From assembly GCA_033439295.1 (NCBI GenBank), contig JAVTLE010000013.1:2790001-2854000 (forward strand): 64,000 nucleotides of DNA. The letters are read 5' to 3'. A program made the position numbers and the translations under genes. Shown here piece by piece: positions 33,239 through 44,770 of the stretch. The DNA is from Deuterostichococcus epilithicus. Taxonomy: Eukaryota; Chlorophyta; Trebouxiophyceae; Prasiolales; Stichococcaceae. Numbering within the stretch: position 1 is the stretch's first letter; every line of letters begins with the position of its first letter. The notes beneath the pieces were generated by a model. That model was not told where the DNA came from, made no database searches, and was given only the letters and a program-made list of their open reading frames with translations.

Positions 33239-34741
33239 TCACGGTTGCGGCCGGCGTCGCGATGCTGCTCAGCAGCGGCGCCGCCCAATCGGAGCCGGCT
33301 GGACCTGCAGGCGCCCAGGCTGCCCTCGCTGCAGTGCTGTCGGCCGCAGCACCACAGGCTGCAGCGCCCGCTGCCGCCGCCGCCGCCTCATCGGTCGCCC
33401 TGTGCAGGGCGGCGGCTCCATGCTCGAGCGCCGCCAGCAATGCCACACCGAGCTCCGCTGTCTCCAGCTGCGGGGCGCGTCACAGCAGTCCTGGCAGCAT
33501 GGGGATCGCGAACTCCAGCTGCTCCGTCCAGTTGTGGCGCAGCTGAGGATGTGTCCACAGCTGCCCCGCCAGTGCGGACAGCTGGCGGATAGTCCTGCGG
33601 CAGGCGGCGGCTGGCAGGGCTATGGCATCGAGGGGGAAGTCACCAAGGCCCCCCAGCAGGCAGCCCGCCGAGAGGATGAGCACGTCCGGGCGCCTGGCCG
33701 CTGGAAGCCACAAGTCGGCTGCCAAGTTGAATGCCAACTCCGGCTGCCGCTGCAGGGTGGCCATGACCGCGGCATCCAGCTTCGCACACAGCCGCAGCGC
33801 CAGCACGGCGAGGACCGGCGCCGACTCGACTCGAACTCAGCACTGCCCGCGGCGGCCGCACGAGTCACGGTGAACACGGATGCCACCAGGTCGAGGCAGT
33901 ACAGCTCGTCAAGCACGCGCTTTGACTCAGTGTCTGTGTCGCACTGCAAGCTGTCAAGGTCCAGCGCCCCTGCCCACCGCAGGGCAGCCGGCAGCATCAG
34001 GGACAGCTGCTCCGCCAGGCATCTCGACACCCCAGCGGCAGCGGCAGTCATGAATGCGAGGCTGACCTGTGCATCCATGGCCACAGCTGGCCGCCCGCCA
34101 CGGCAGTTGCCATGCCGCTTGCTTTTGGCTGCTCGAGTTGCTGCGATGCCGTGCTGGGCTACTGCGAGGGCGGCCGCCATGCCAGGCTGGCGCAGAGCCT
34201 GCCCGACCACCGGCTGAACCTGCACACGGACACAGCTCCTTTTGCACCCTGACAGCAGCAACACTGGTGCCTGAAGCAAGGGTGATGTAGCAAGATTGTA
34301 AAGGAAAGCACAGCATACTGTGTATGGGGCGGGGTATGCGGCATGCACAGGTGCTGCCGGGAAGAACCAGTATCTGGTCGATGTTGCAATGCGTGGCCAC
34401 GCACCTCGTCCATGATCCGTCCCCGGGTGGGATCATGCTGCAACGACCTCGTGCCGTCCGGGTGAAAAGTGTTGACCACTGCTGCACGGTTGAGCAGCGG
34501 CAGCACATCACCCATCAGCAGCTCCGCCGTCCTCGGCACACTGTCAGCTGTCTGCTGCAGCTCTGCCAGCAGCGCCTTCAGCTTCAGCTCGACTTCCTGG
34601 AGCTCCCTGCGGCGCAGCACAAGAAATAGCGATTCGTTGCTTGTCACCGCGTTTGCGGCACAAATGGTATACAGCCGTGCTGAATAATGCAACTCACATT
34701 GCTGCTGCAGCGTCGCCGCCGCCCTCCTCAGCAGAGGCCAT
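33129..34741 (-). pseudogene. broken, shortened paralogue of the gene at 0.5-3.5 kb
   Basis: Exon 1 (34741-34698, 'MASAEEGGGDAAAA'), exon 2 (34606-34405) and the start of exon 3 (34219 on) splice in phase and align with the plus-strand gene at the window start, with introns at the same places. Near 33,830 the reading frame shifts by one base between 'GSAEFES' and 'LALRLCAKLDA', and at 33480-33482 a TGA stands where the relative has an Ala codon ('MLPGLL' stop 'RAPQLETAELG' versus 'LMPVLLARRLHPETAQLG'). After about 33,255 similarity ends, so roughly the second half and the U-box are absent. This host gene copy looks like a pseudogene. Confidence 0.7.
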
Positions 34742-35573
34742 TCTTTGAAGCTTGCGCAACAAGATTATAGTGACTCCGAGCCTTGGCGTGATGCCGCCTG
34801 AACTGACCAAGCGCAGCAAGGCTCTCCCTATCTAATCAGATCTATGGCATGCGCCAGCTTGAGCGTGTGCATCAGACGTTTCGGCAGTTGGATATCAACA
34901 GTTCATGTCGGCCGGGACACGCAGCGACTGCTCAAAGGGCTGAAGTGCCTCAAAATCATTCGGCGATCTGAAAGCTGCACCATTAGCACCACACACGCCC
35001 TCGTACATTCCACATGCCTCGCAATATCCGCAATTCGCAAAGCCTCTTCATTTTGGTCATTTTGCAGCCTTGCTATTTGAGTAATAGATTATGCAGGTCT
35101 TGTGGCATAATTGCGGGCCACACACGCGCTTCCAGACAGCTATTCACAACAGCCTCGACGTCGCTGTGCTTTGCATGCTTTGCCCTTGACGCCACGGCCT
35201 TTGAAGCCACGGCAAGGGCCACTCCGTGCTGACAGCATCGGCAGGCAACAGTGGCAAAACAGATCAGCCTGCAGCATTTCATCTGCTGTTGGACGCAGTA
35301 AAGCGATTCCTCGAGAACTGAACGCATTTTCTTTGAAGAGTCTCGTGCGTTTTGCATGCGCATTCGCTGCATCGAATTGCGATCAAAGTCCTGCTGGTGC
35401 TGCATTTGCGGATGTTGCGCAGCTGGGCTGCGGCCTGGAAGAGCCTGGTACTAAGCGGCCCGTCTGCCAAGGTGGCGGCCAACAGTCATGAGCCTGCAGC
35501 CTGCCGTAGATGCGTCAAAAGCTCTTGAACAATCTGCAGGCGCACCTGCGCCGGAGCCTAGCGACCCGCACCC
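34742..35573. other. divergent intergenic region, AT-richer
   Basis: Between the start of the broken paralogue (-) and the first F-box/zinc gene (+). No exon seen. Confidence 0.4.
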
Positions 35574-37465
35574 ATGTCGGGCGCTGGCGGGGTGACGGCG
35601 CCGCCGCGGGCAGCCGGCGGCGCCGCCGCTGCCAAGCCGGTCAAGCTGACTCGCCCAGAGCTGCTGCGACGGCTGAAGGAGGCGGGCAAGAGGCCCAAGG
35701 GCGCTTCGAACCTGCGCGTGGGCGAGCTGCTGGCGCTGTGCAAGCGCTATCGGCTTGCCAGTGACACTGGGCTCATGGACCTGGACGGGGGTGTCCTCAG
35801 GTGCGGGCTGCAATATGCTGCGTCAGTTGGGTGCTAGCGCGCACCTGTGTGCTTTCACAAAAGGTCGGCCCTGTCGTGGTCCTGGATCATGGACAAGCAA
35901 TTCGGGGATGCTGGCGACGCGGACGGTGCCCCTGATGTTTCGCACGGACCGGCGCTGCGGGCCAGGAACGGCAGCAGACCGAGTATGGGACTTGTTGTGC
36001 GACTGAATGAATGCCGCTTGGCTGCGCATCTGCAGGCACATCGTCCACCTCAAGGCGCAGAACATTGGTGCCGACCCCAGCATCATGTTCACGCTCGAGG
36101 TGGGCGGCGCTCCTGGTAGCAGGTCTATGCGCAACAGGGAGCAGCATGAAAAGGCCCGCGCATGGTCAGAGCCTTGCAACTGCAGCTGCAGTGTCCCATT
36201 TGCAAGTGGCAGAAGCAGATGGCATGTTGCAGAAGTGCCACCCCTGCCAGGTCCTCGCCTCCTGCATCACAGCCGTATACTGGGCATATCACAGGAGACG
36301 TGCCGCACGTTCCGCGACATCCTGCGGGACCCGGCGGAAGACAGCATCTGGGCCGAGGCGTGGGAGGCCTACAAGGCGAATTTTCTGGCTGCCGGATGTG
36401 AGAACTCCGGCGGCGAGGGCATCGAGAACGCTGCCGGCAGCTGCCGTTCACGCCTGGCGCTGCTGATGCAGCGCGGCTGCTCGCTGTGCTACAAGACACG
36501 CATCAACCGCGCGCCCGCCTGGTGGGCTGGTCACTTCGCCTGGCTTCGAACTCCCCCGACATCCTGCGATGCTGCACCGGCAAACCCCTCGTCTGACCGC
36601 AGGGTTGCACCCTGCCGGCGTTGTTGGCACAGCGGCACTGCCATGACCTGCAAGCAGGAACATCTTATTGTGTGAGATGTATGCGCCAGGACCCAGGGGT
36701 GGTGTTGCAGCCCTGCCACCTCTGCAGCATGAGCGGCCTGCCCCTGGTGCCGCATGAGTGCCTCGTGCTGGCGATGCTTCCACCTGCTTACCGCCGCGTG
36801 CGCCGCTCGGTCCTGATGCTGCGATTGTGTTTAACCCCTGCAAACAGGGTGTTCGGCGTGCGCTGCTGCTACGACTGCCTGAAGGCCAGGACCATCAGCG
36901 CCTGGACGTTGGGGCGCCGCTACGGGGTGCCCTCCGACCGGCTGGAGGGGCTGCCCAACTTCACCAAGCACATGAGCAACACCTGGTGCGCGGCACACTG
37001 CACACGCTTCAGGCGCAGCCCTCTCACAGATCGTTGGATCCTTTCTGCGGTCTTGTGGCATGTGCACCTGCTGTGCAGATAGCAGGTTTGCCGATACCTT
37101 TTGCACGGATGCTGGGCTGGCTGTTCTCCACTGTCAAGCGGTGGAACCCAGCTTGCAGCCCGAGCTGGCAGTTCTGGCACCAATCCAGCAGCAAAAAGGC
37201 TGGACGCGCCTTTTCTGAAGTTTATACCGATGAGCCGCAGCCCAGCAGACACCCATGCAAGAATACATGGGCTCATCACCGGAAGGTGCACACAACCTAC
37301 AGCATGCTGGGAACAATATCACTTGCCCGCCGCAGGTCGGGTGAGTTTGATGCGGTGTTCTACTGGTGCGACGACATCAAGCCCATTCTGCGGGAGGTGC
37401 ACGGCGTCGGCACCTTTGAGGAGGCAGACGCCATCCTGGAAGATCAATACGCTGAGGAGGTGTGA
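35574..37465 (+). CDS. F-box-like protein with N-terminal helical module and Cys-pair zinc knuckle
   Basis: Five exons fit in phase: 35574-35800, 36036-36099, 36295-36521, 36848-36985, 37336-37465 (261 residues). Exon 1 carries a module also found at 42.4 and 47.8 kb: 'LTRPELLRRLKEAGKRP', spacer, 'LRVGELLALCKRYRL', vaguely like a SAP domain. Exons 2-3 give an F-box-like stretch ('HIVHLKAQNI', 'ETCRTFRDILRDP', 'IWAEAWEAYKANFL'). Then 'RGCSLCYKT', joined across an intron to 'WVFGVRCCYDCLKA', forms a C-x2-C plus C-C-x2-C zinc knuckle, a pattern I associate with algal and protist F-box proteins. The C-terminus has 'GEFDAVFYWCDDIKPILREV'. A likely job is substrate recruitment to a Cullin ligase. 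Further exons past 37465 cannot be excluded. Confidence 0.65.
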
Positions 37466-37953
37466 ATCAACATCCTTCTTCACTTATTTCCTCAGATTCT
37501 GCAACACCGTTGCAGCCGTGGAGCGGTTCGCCAAGGAGAGGGAAAGGGAATTGGTCCAAACGACACAAAAGCTGAACGGACGGTGCAGCGAAGCTTTCTG
37601 TCGATTGCTAAATGTGATGCAGATGCTACAGCCACACGGTTTGTGCGTGTGACAACATGGTGCGCGGCAGGGCACTTTGCCTGCTCGAGGAAGAGGCGGC
37701 TGTGAGTGTGGAACACTGACAGACACGCAGTACAGTCGCTCTGTCATCTGCTGTTGTCCCCCTCGGCACAGCAGCGCCACACACTGCCGCCATCTGCCTC
37801 CGGCAAGCCTTGACAGGTCTGAGAGTCCTCGCTAGCGACGCGCCTGCCGGCAGCGGTGGCGTCCTGCAGCGGCGCGGATGAACACACGAACCTTGCACCT
37901 TCCGCTGCTACGTGGAACAATCTTGCTCATTTCGCTGCCGATGGAACCTACAG
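37466..37953. other. gap between genes, possible 3' exon
   Basis: A charged helical stretch around 37500-37580 ('VAAVERFAKERERELVQTTQ') looks coding but I cannot splice it in phase to the preceding gene. Otherwise nothing is seen. Confidence 0.3.
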
Positions 37954-39327
37954 GGCGGGCTGGCTTGGGGCGCATTCCAGGGGGTCCCCCAATTTGCGGT
38001 TGGTGTCGGCGGTGACGCCGTCAACATCTTCTTTGGAGTCCCTGCCGCCATGCTGGACGTCGCAAATCTCCCCTTCGCCAACCTTGCGGCCCCCGGCCAG
38101 CAGGTGCGTTGCTGGGAGGTGCTCTCTGAAATGCGTAACTGTAATCCCAGCTGTGCTGACAAGGAGCGGCTGCAGTCCATGATGGAAGGCAGCGTGCTGC
38201 AGCCAGTGGCTTCCGCATCAGCTGACACGGCTTCTCATCGGATCAGGGCGCGAGTCGAAGCTGTGGCTGCCTGATGTAGCTTCGGGCTCTTCTTTGAAGA
38301 GGGCTTCACCTGCATTGTGGTGCACAGGGCGGCCCGGCAGCTGGAGGTGGCGGAGGTGCGGGCGGCGGCGGGCAGCACGCCGGCGGCGCTGCAGCCGGCC
38401 CGCACCAGCCGCCGCCACTGCCGTTGCCGCAGCCGCCGCCGCCGCGGCCCCGGCGGACACGCCGCGTAACCAAGCGGCGGCTGCCGCCCTGCGGCGGCAG
38501 CTCCTGGCAACCGGCGGCGCTGCAGGCTCACCGCCGGCGGCAGGCAGCCGGGCGCCGGGGAGCGGTGCAGCTGGCGCAGGAGGCACTGGCCGCTGCCACG
38601 GCTTGGCCATGGACAATACGGCAACGGAGCGCCAGCGAACGCTGGACGCGGCGATGGCCGCCTCACGGGAGACGTTCGCCGCCGAGCAGTCGCCAGCCAA
38701 GGTGCGCCGCGCCCTTGTGGGCGTCTTCGATTCTTTAATGCTGAATTGGTGAATCCGAGACCCTGGTGCGGTGTGTGGCCTGCCGCTGCTCAAGCAGCGA
38801 TTCCCGGTCCTGCAAGTGGTGCCTGTAAACGAAGCCTGTGCATTATACCCCCTGCATCGCTCAACCTGTGCGTCGTCACTGCAGGACATCAAGCGCGAAG
38901 CGCCAAGCAGTAGCTGCGAGACCCAGCCGTTGCCCAACCGTCAGCGCTCCAATGCCGCTCCGCAGGTAAGTCAGGGTATCATCACCAAGTGTGGCAGCCC
39001 TGTCGAGCGCAGACGCACGTGGGCATCACTTCTGCTGTACATCTTGAAATGCAAGGTTTCCCAAACGACTTCCACACCAGGGCCTTGGTTTGCTGTTATC
39101 GAGGCACTCAGGAGACAGTCGGCTGGGACCATGCCACCTCGACCTGATCTGCAGCCTGTGAAGCTGCGCCTGACACACTGAACTGGACGACAGGGACCGA
39201 TGTGTTATCACATCTTTGAATGCAGGCTGGCGCGGCCGTGGCCGCACAGCAGATGCCCTGGAGCTACCCCAGCCTGGGCCCTGCCGAGCCGGCAAATGCG
39301 GACGACGATGTTATCGACCTGACGTAA
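37954..39327 (+). CDS. protein with SUMO-site and C-terminal SUMO-interaction motif
   Basis: Not a family I recognise. Exons: 37954-38103 (Gly/Ala-rich, hydrophobic, 'GVGGDAVNIFFGVPAAMLD'), a Pro/Ala/Gly-rich exon ending at 38701, 38885-38965 and 39226-39327. The last three join in phase 0: '...TFAAEQSPAK', 'DIKREAPSSS...', 'AGAAVAAQQMPW...DDDVIDLT' stop. IKRE fits the SUMO conjugation consensus (hydrophobic-K-x-E) and the terminal DDDVIDLT is a typical SUMO-interaction motif with acidic flank. In 38330-38500 all three frames are open, GC-rich and plausible, so the middle of the protein and the first exons are not resolved; a frameshift there is possible. Start codon not determined. Confidence 0.5.
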
Positions 39328-39794
39328 CAGGCTGTGCAGCCTGGTCTCTGTACAACCAGTGTACATGGCAGGCCTCGTGCGCTGCCATACTCCTCACGAG
39401 CATGACGCTCACGCCATGACGGTCACAGTACTACTGCGCCTGTCGCTCAGCATGGGCAGCACGAGTAAGTAGCAGTAGTTGTTTTAAGTGGTCTCTCGTA
39501 ATTGAATCTCAGTGGGCTGTACCAAACATCGAGTGAGCATTTGGGAGGCAAAGGAACCACAGACGTTTGGCACTCTTCCTGTTTTAGAAGGTACAGGTTT
39601 GCCAGATCATTTACAGCTTGCATGAAGGGCAACACAGTTTTGAACGTTTGTACATTTGAAGCAGCAAAATTTCCCGAAAGCCGCAGTCTGTTATATGGGC
39701 AGTTGCCACCCACACTGTGCGGCACACAGTGCTAGATACATCTTGATCACCAGAGGCTCGACAGGTGCAGAGATCACTCAGGAGCTTCAACTGA
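39328..39794. other. convergent intergenic region, low GC
   Basis: Between the 3' ends of a plus and a minus gene; visibly AT-richer. Probably both 3' untranslated regions. No exon seen. Confidence 0.45.
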
Positions 39795-41652
39795 TCACTT
39801 TGCATCACGAGCGGCAATGTCCAGATAGGAGGAGCCATCGCCGCCTTCCGATGCTGCCTCGGCTGCGTCCTTCTCAGACAGCACCGTCTGCACGATCTGG
39901 TGCACACGCTGCGGCCGTGTGTCCTTGGCGCTCTCGACTTTCAGGAACTGCAGGGGTCATTGCAACCAGTGCATTAATATCGGAGATGCAAATGCCGCGG
40001 GCGCCACTGCAAGGCGAAATGGCTTGGAGCTGGAAGTTATGCACCTGCAATTCTAGTGCGGCACAAGTGCGGCGCAAACACCGCAAGCCGCGTGCATATC
40101 CTCAGATGGAATGCACACACCCGACCTAGCCGGCTTGCTTCCTGCCTTGTGAGATCGAGGCAGTTGGAAGGAACAGACGAGCGCTGCAGCCTGGGCGCAC
40201 CTTGGCACAGGCATACACCAGCTGCATGAAGAAGATGAACACGACGCCAAATGCTCGCCTGCAAGCAGTCACAGCTGCGCTATTGGAAGACCAAGCCAGC
40301 TTCGTGCTGGTCTGTTGGACAGACCACGCACCTCGCTGGCGCCCGGCATGCTGGCGCAGCAGGACATGGTCAACCGCGTCTTTGTGCACTGACCACGAGA
40401 CTCCGGCACAGGTAGGCACTCGGCAATTTGGTGCTGCCGCAGCAAGATGTGCAGCCCGCACCTCCAGACGACTTCGTATAGCCAGCAGAAGCCTGGAAGA
40501 TTGTGCGCAATGGAGCCGAGCCAGATGTGGGTGTCGTGCTGCTTGACAATTACTTTGCGCCCATCTGCAACACGGTGCAGTACGTAGCTTGCAGGCTAGC
40601 ACCGCATATGGTTCCAGCACAGCCGCCTGCCTCACAGCGGCACCTGCCGTAGGTGCCGGGCTCGCTGCCACGACGCGAACGCTGGCAAAACCTCTCACCT
40701 CATTTTGCAGCCAGTCACCATACACCATTATGCAGGCAACCTGCGCCAGGCCAGCAGCTGCCACCGGCTCAAAGCTCAGATGGTGCAGCAGACACGCAGA
40801 AGCGCACCCTTGTTGGAAGCCAGGGTGGTAAAGGATATGATCCTCAGGTGGACGACTGGCAGAAAGGGTGCCCATAGGAACGGGTTGATGTGCGTCCAGC
40901 CATCTGTGACCACCAGGGTGCCATCCGCGGAGACGACTGCGCGCAGGGGGCGCAGCATCCGGGTCATGCGCACTTGAGCTGCAGGCCATGACCGCCTGGC
41001 CACATGCAGCGCTCGACCAGCTTTGAGGTGCCCTGGTCGCTCCGCCAGGCATAGCTATCCGGCTTTTGAAGCGCCATCCTCATCCTACTGCAGCAGCACT
41101 GCTGGCGCCACCATCTGTGCATAATACATGGAGCATGGCAACCTCACCTGATGTTTCCGCATCATAGGTGACCTTGCGGCGATTCAGCAGGCTCCAGCCC
41201 TGTGTGCAGAAGTGAAGTGTCTTCAGAGATGCGCAATCAAGCTGAAGCACAGACCGTGCCCTTCGTCCGACGCAAACAGCTTCTAGTTCACAGAAGCCTG
41301 CCTCGTAGACCCAGTAGATTGCATCGCGTCCAAACACCACAAAGAAGGGGTGCGCCAACACAGCGCCGGGTGCAAAATTGTGCGCAACCGCCTTGCGACG
41401 CTGGCTGCTGCTGCCTGCGGTGCCAAGCGAATGATCCCACACATCTGATCGCCGTTGAAGCTCCGGCTCGGCGATGCCGCTGCCGAGCGCGCTGCTTGTG
41501 CGTTGTGCAAGGCCACTAACTGCATGGCAGGAAGGGCGCCCCAGCCTTTTGCGTGGCCCAGTGGTGCACAATGTGCATCTGCAACCATTTCCCGCACCTG
41601 TCAACAACAGGTTTACCACCAAGGGGAGCTCGGCAGCTAAATCCTGCATTGT
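39795..41652 (-). CDS. membrane protein of unknown family (partial model)
   Basis: The 3' end is firm: exon 40258-40201 ('RAFGVVFIFFMQLVYACAK', a membrane span) splices in phase 0 to exon 39947-39795 ('FLKVESAKDTRPQRVHQIVQ...' ending 'YLDIAARDAK' stop). Further upstream on the same strand, blocks around 40990-40830 ('VVSADGTLVVTDGWTHINPF') and 41500-41080 ('FFVVFGRDAIYWVYEAGFCE', 'RRKVTYDAETSGE') look coding. An ATG at 41652 starts 'MQDLAAELPLVVNLLL'. I cannot join all blocks in one frame. I do not recognise the family. Confidence 0.45.
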
Positions 41653-42367
41653 GTGACGTTTCAAATTGGAGCCAGGGCCCCCAAAAGGGAGCAGGAAGAC
41701 GCGGTATGGATAGATTGTTCGGTCCTAGTAGTATGTCCCGACTCGAGCTACAAGGAACGAAGCGCTCTTCGGCAAGTTCCCGTTGTACTCGGGCAGCATA
41801 TCAGGCGTGAAAGGACGTGAGCCGGTGCCTGCAACAGATTTCGGAAGGAAAGCATGGTTTTACTCAGAAGACCTCTCAGCAACTTGTCTCCGCTTCGTTA
41901 GCAGGCATGCCCTTGTCGTCAGACAAGGCCCTTGTCGTCAGACAAGGGAAGCTGCAGAGATGCCAGATGCCACTTCCCAGCCCTTCCACTTCAAGAATCG
42001 ACAGCAGCAGGTGCCAGTGCGACGACCAACCGCAGCAGTGGATGGCACTTGCAGCAGTGGGCTCCGACGACACGCTTCTGGACATGACGAGCATGAATGG
42101 CCTGCCGCTCTTTGGTAGACAAGTGACCGGAAGAGGTAAGACAGGTAATCAAAGCAGCAGAGCCCGCAGCTCGCTCTGCCATGTGTTTGAAATTGGAGAA
42201 ACAACACCGCTAAAGCCACGAAGAAGGCAATGCCGTTCAGCTGCTGTTCTCGGCCTGTCCGATGCGACAGTCGCAGCACAGCACGCTGCGTACCAGGGTC
42301 AAGCTGATGCGCGTCTTTGACCAGCTGATCAGATGCCGTTTTGATCGCTGCGTGGAGTCTAGGCTCA
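41653..42367. other. intergenic region with a palindromic tandem duplication
   Basis: Divergent gap. A 19-base unit that is itself an inverted repeat (CCTTGTC...GACAAGG) occurs twice in tandem at 41910-41928 and 41929-41947. No exon seen. Confidence 0.5.
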
Positions 42368-44113
42368 ATGGTGCGCGGCAGTCAGGAGCTAGCGAGCTGG
42401 CGCCTGTCTCGAGACCGGATCACGGAGGTGCTCGCCGGGGCGGGCCTCGTGCCGGACTTTGAAGACAGGCTGACGAACAATGAGCTGCTGCAGGTCGCTC
42501 GGAAGCACGGCCTGATCAGCCGGCTGACGCTGCTGCACATGCCGGAGAAGGTACGTTGCCGAAACCTCCAGCCCACGGCATGCTGGACACAGTCAAGCTC
42601 AGCGATGCTCACTCCAGGAGTTGTAGTATAGACGCCTTCCCAGACCACTACTCGTAAGTACTGCAAATACACACGCGGATCAGACACACCAGCACCATGT
42701 TTGCCGTATTGAGATCCGACCCGGGCGGACCGCAGCCGGCCTCTGCATGGGCGCATTGGATGATGAGGAGGGACGTGCAGTGAAATGGAATATAGTGAAA
42801 TGGAATGCAGTGCTAGGGTCAAATACACGTTTTAAGCCTGTGGCTGCAGATCCTGAAGCATATCCTGCACTATGTTGCGGCGGACGACGGGCGTGGCAAC
42901 ACGCGCACCGCCCGCGGCCCCTGCCTGCTGTTCGACCTCAGCCGTGTGTGCCGCAAGTTCGACCGCCTACTGTGCGAGGTGACGACAGCAGGTGCCCTGC
43001 ATGCTGCAGAGGTGTCGTCGGGCTACAGCTGCAATGAGGTCAATGCGCTAGGTGTATGAAATGGAGAGCTTTCCAGGCGAGCATGGGGCGACAGTGCTGT
43101 CGGGCATACATACCTCTTCTGGCAGCGGCACCTGCCTGTGGGCCTGTCCGGCCGTCGGTGGCATTGCCACGCCAGCAGCGCCGAGTTCCGATGGCCTTGC
43201 AAGGCGCCTGGTGTGTTCTGCGCATTGCAGCAGAGGCGAATGCCGCCTACAAACGCCGCTGCGCAGGACTCGGAGTTCTGGGAGATTGCCTGGGAAGCGT
43301 ACCTGAAGCATGCAACCGAGACAGACGTTCGCGACAGCGCCGTCTGTCGCAGCGACCGGGAGAAGCTGCGGCTGCTCGCCTTCCAGGGCTGCCAAACCTG
43401 CCATGGCCTGCGTGCCCGAAAAGTCTACTGGCAAGTGCTAATTCATCTCGATACCAAGCCTATGCATCTGCCGCGTGAGACTCCCTGCGTGGCGTCAGCC
43501 TTGAGCATTGTCTTGAGCGGGCGAGAGATCGATGTGCCACAGGCACCTGCCATGCATGCACACGGCGCCTGCGATGTGCAAGATGCACCTCCTTGTGCCG
43601 TAGACATCACCGACATCGTGCGGCCGCGGCACAATGCAAGCACATGCACCTGTGCGCCAGATGCCGCTGCTGGCAGCAGGTCAATTCATGATATGCAGCA
43701 GCCTACTGCTCTCGTTCAGGCCATTTGGCGTGCGGTGCTGCGCCGGCTGCTTCACGAAGTACGCAGTGGAGGCCAAGACCCTGAAGCGCAAGCCCTACCG
43801 GATCCCCGCGCACGCGCTTGCCAACGAGGCGTCCCTCACAAAGTGCGCCGCCGGCGCCGGCGCCGCGCCACAGTGTTCAGGGGTTTGCATGGCGTCTTGA
43901 GGCAAAACGGGTTGTGCAGCTCATCGTCAGCTGCCCGTAGTGACGTGTGCGCATCCGCTGCACGCTGTGCGCATTTGTACATCGACTTGGCAATGCTGCT
44001 GTTTGAACCCGATCATCATGCAGACCCCTGATCTGTGCAATCGAAGGGAGCGCTACAACCCGGACTACGAGATGTGGGGGTTTGCCAGTCCCGAGTACAG
44101 CATCACGTTCTAA
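42368..44113 (+). CDS. F-box-like zinc-knuckle protein, second family member
   Basis: Five exons fit in phase: 42368-42550, 42850-42978, 43267-43430, 43720-43842, 44047-44113 (221 residues). Same layout as the gene at 35.6 kb: N-terminal module 'WRLSRDRITEVLAGAGLVP', spacer, 'LTNNELLQVARKHGL'; F-box-like 'ILKHILHYVAADD' and 'LFDLSRVCRKFDRLLCE'; 'FWEIAWEAYLKHA'; zinc knuckle 'QGCQTCHGLRARKVYW' joined to 'PFGVRCCAGCFTK'. The third intron has a GC donor (GCAAGT) and the phase confirms it. The stop TAA at 44111 falls where the relative has a Tyr codon ('SITF' stop 'WKPLLE' versus 'AVFYWCDDIKPILRE'), and a GTACGC donor-like site follows, so the C-terminus may be truncated. Confidence 0.65.
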
Positions 44114-44770
44114 TGGAAGCCGCTGCTGGAGGTACGCCGGCAATGACGCTTCAATCAAAGAGCACTGACTTATGTCGGGGCATCAGGCATTTGTGCCCAT
44201 GTGCAGCCGACCCCTAAAGCGTGGGGCAGTCTTTGGGGGTGTCAGCGCCCAGGACAGTACCCTGGTGGGCGGTGGTGTCGGAATGTGCGCCCAAGACATC
44301 TGGCAGACAGCGATGTGGCCAGCTTTGCAGACGCCGACCTGCTGGTCCATGGATTGTGTTGCACTGCTTCTAAACAATGGTTGCCCCTTGCTGGTCAGAT
44401 ATCATGATCCATGGGTGCAGGCGGGCGGGCGGCTGCTACCAGGGGACGCCGGCGCGAGAACTTTCGCAGAGTTGGATCCCAAATATGTGCAGCCCATTAG
44501 GCGCGCTCGCATACTCGTACACCTAGCACAGCATTCGTGCATGTCTTCAGCAGGGTGCAGTATGTGGCGCCACCACACTTGGTGGCAGGGTCCAGCTTTA
44601 CGCTGCCAAGGCCAGAGCCGCAGCGGCGACACTTGGACGCAGCCACGCACCTTCCGCATCGGCAGCAGCCGCAGCCATACCTCTGAAGTTGCCCGTTCAG
44701 GCCGCCGTACTAGCAGCCCGACTGGGACTGCCGCGTCACCCTTTGCGTCACTTTTCGTCACCCTTTGCGA
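44114..44770. other. gap with unresolved possible exons
   Basis: May hold the lost 3' part of the preceding gene or a 5' exon of the next. Around 44560-44700 all three frames are open and Ala- or Pro-rich, so I make no call. A short imperfect repeat of CGTCACCCTTTGCG lies near 44733-44770. Confidence 0.3.

Noticed and set aside
39502-39735. small plus-strand gene in the low-GC gap
   Set aside because: Codon use and GC are unlike neighbouring exons, there is no family signal, and it lies between two convergent 3' ends.
36036-44113. RING or PHD finger in the F-box genes
   Set aside because: The Cys spacing (C-x2-C then C-C-x2-C) does not fit C3HC4 or C4HC3; a small zinc knuckle fits better.
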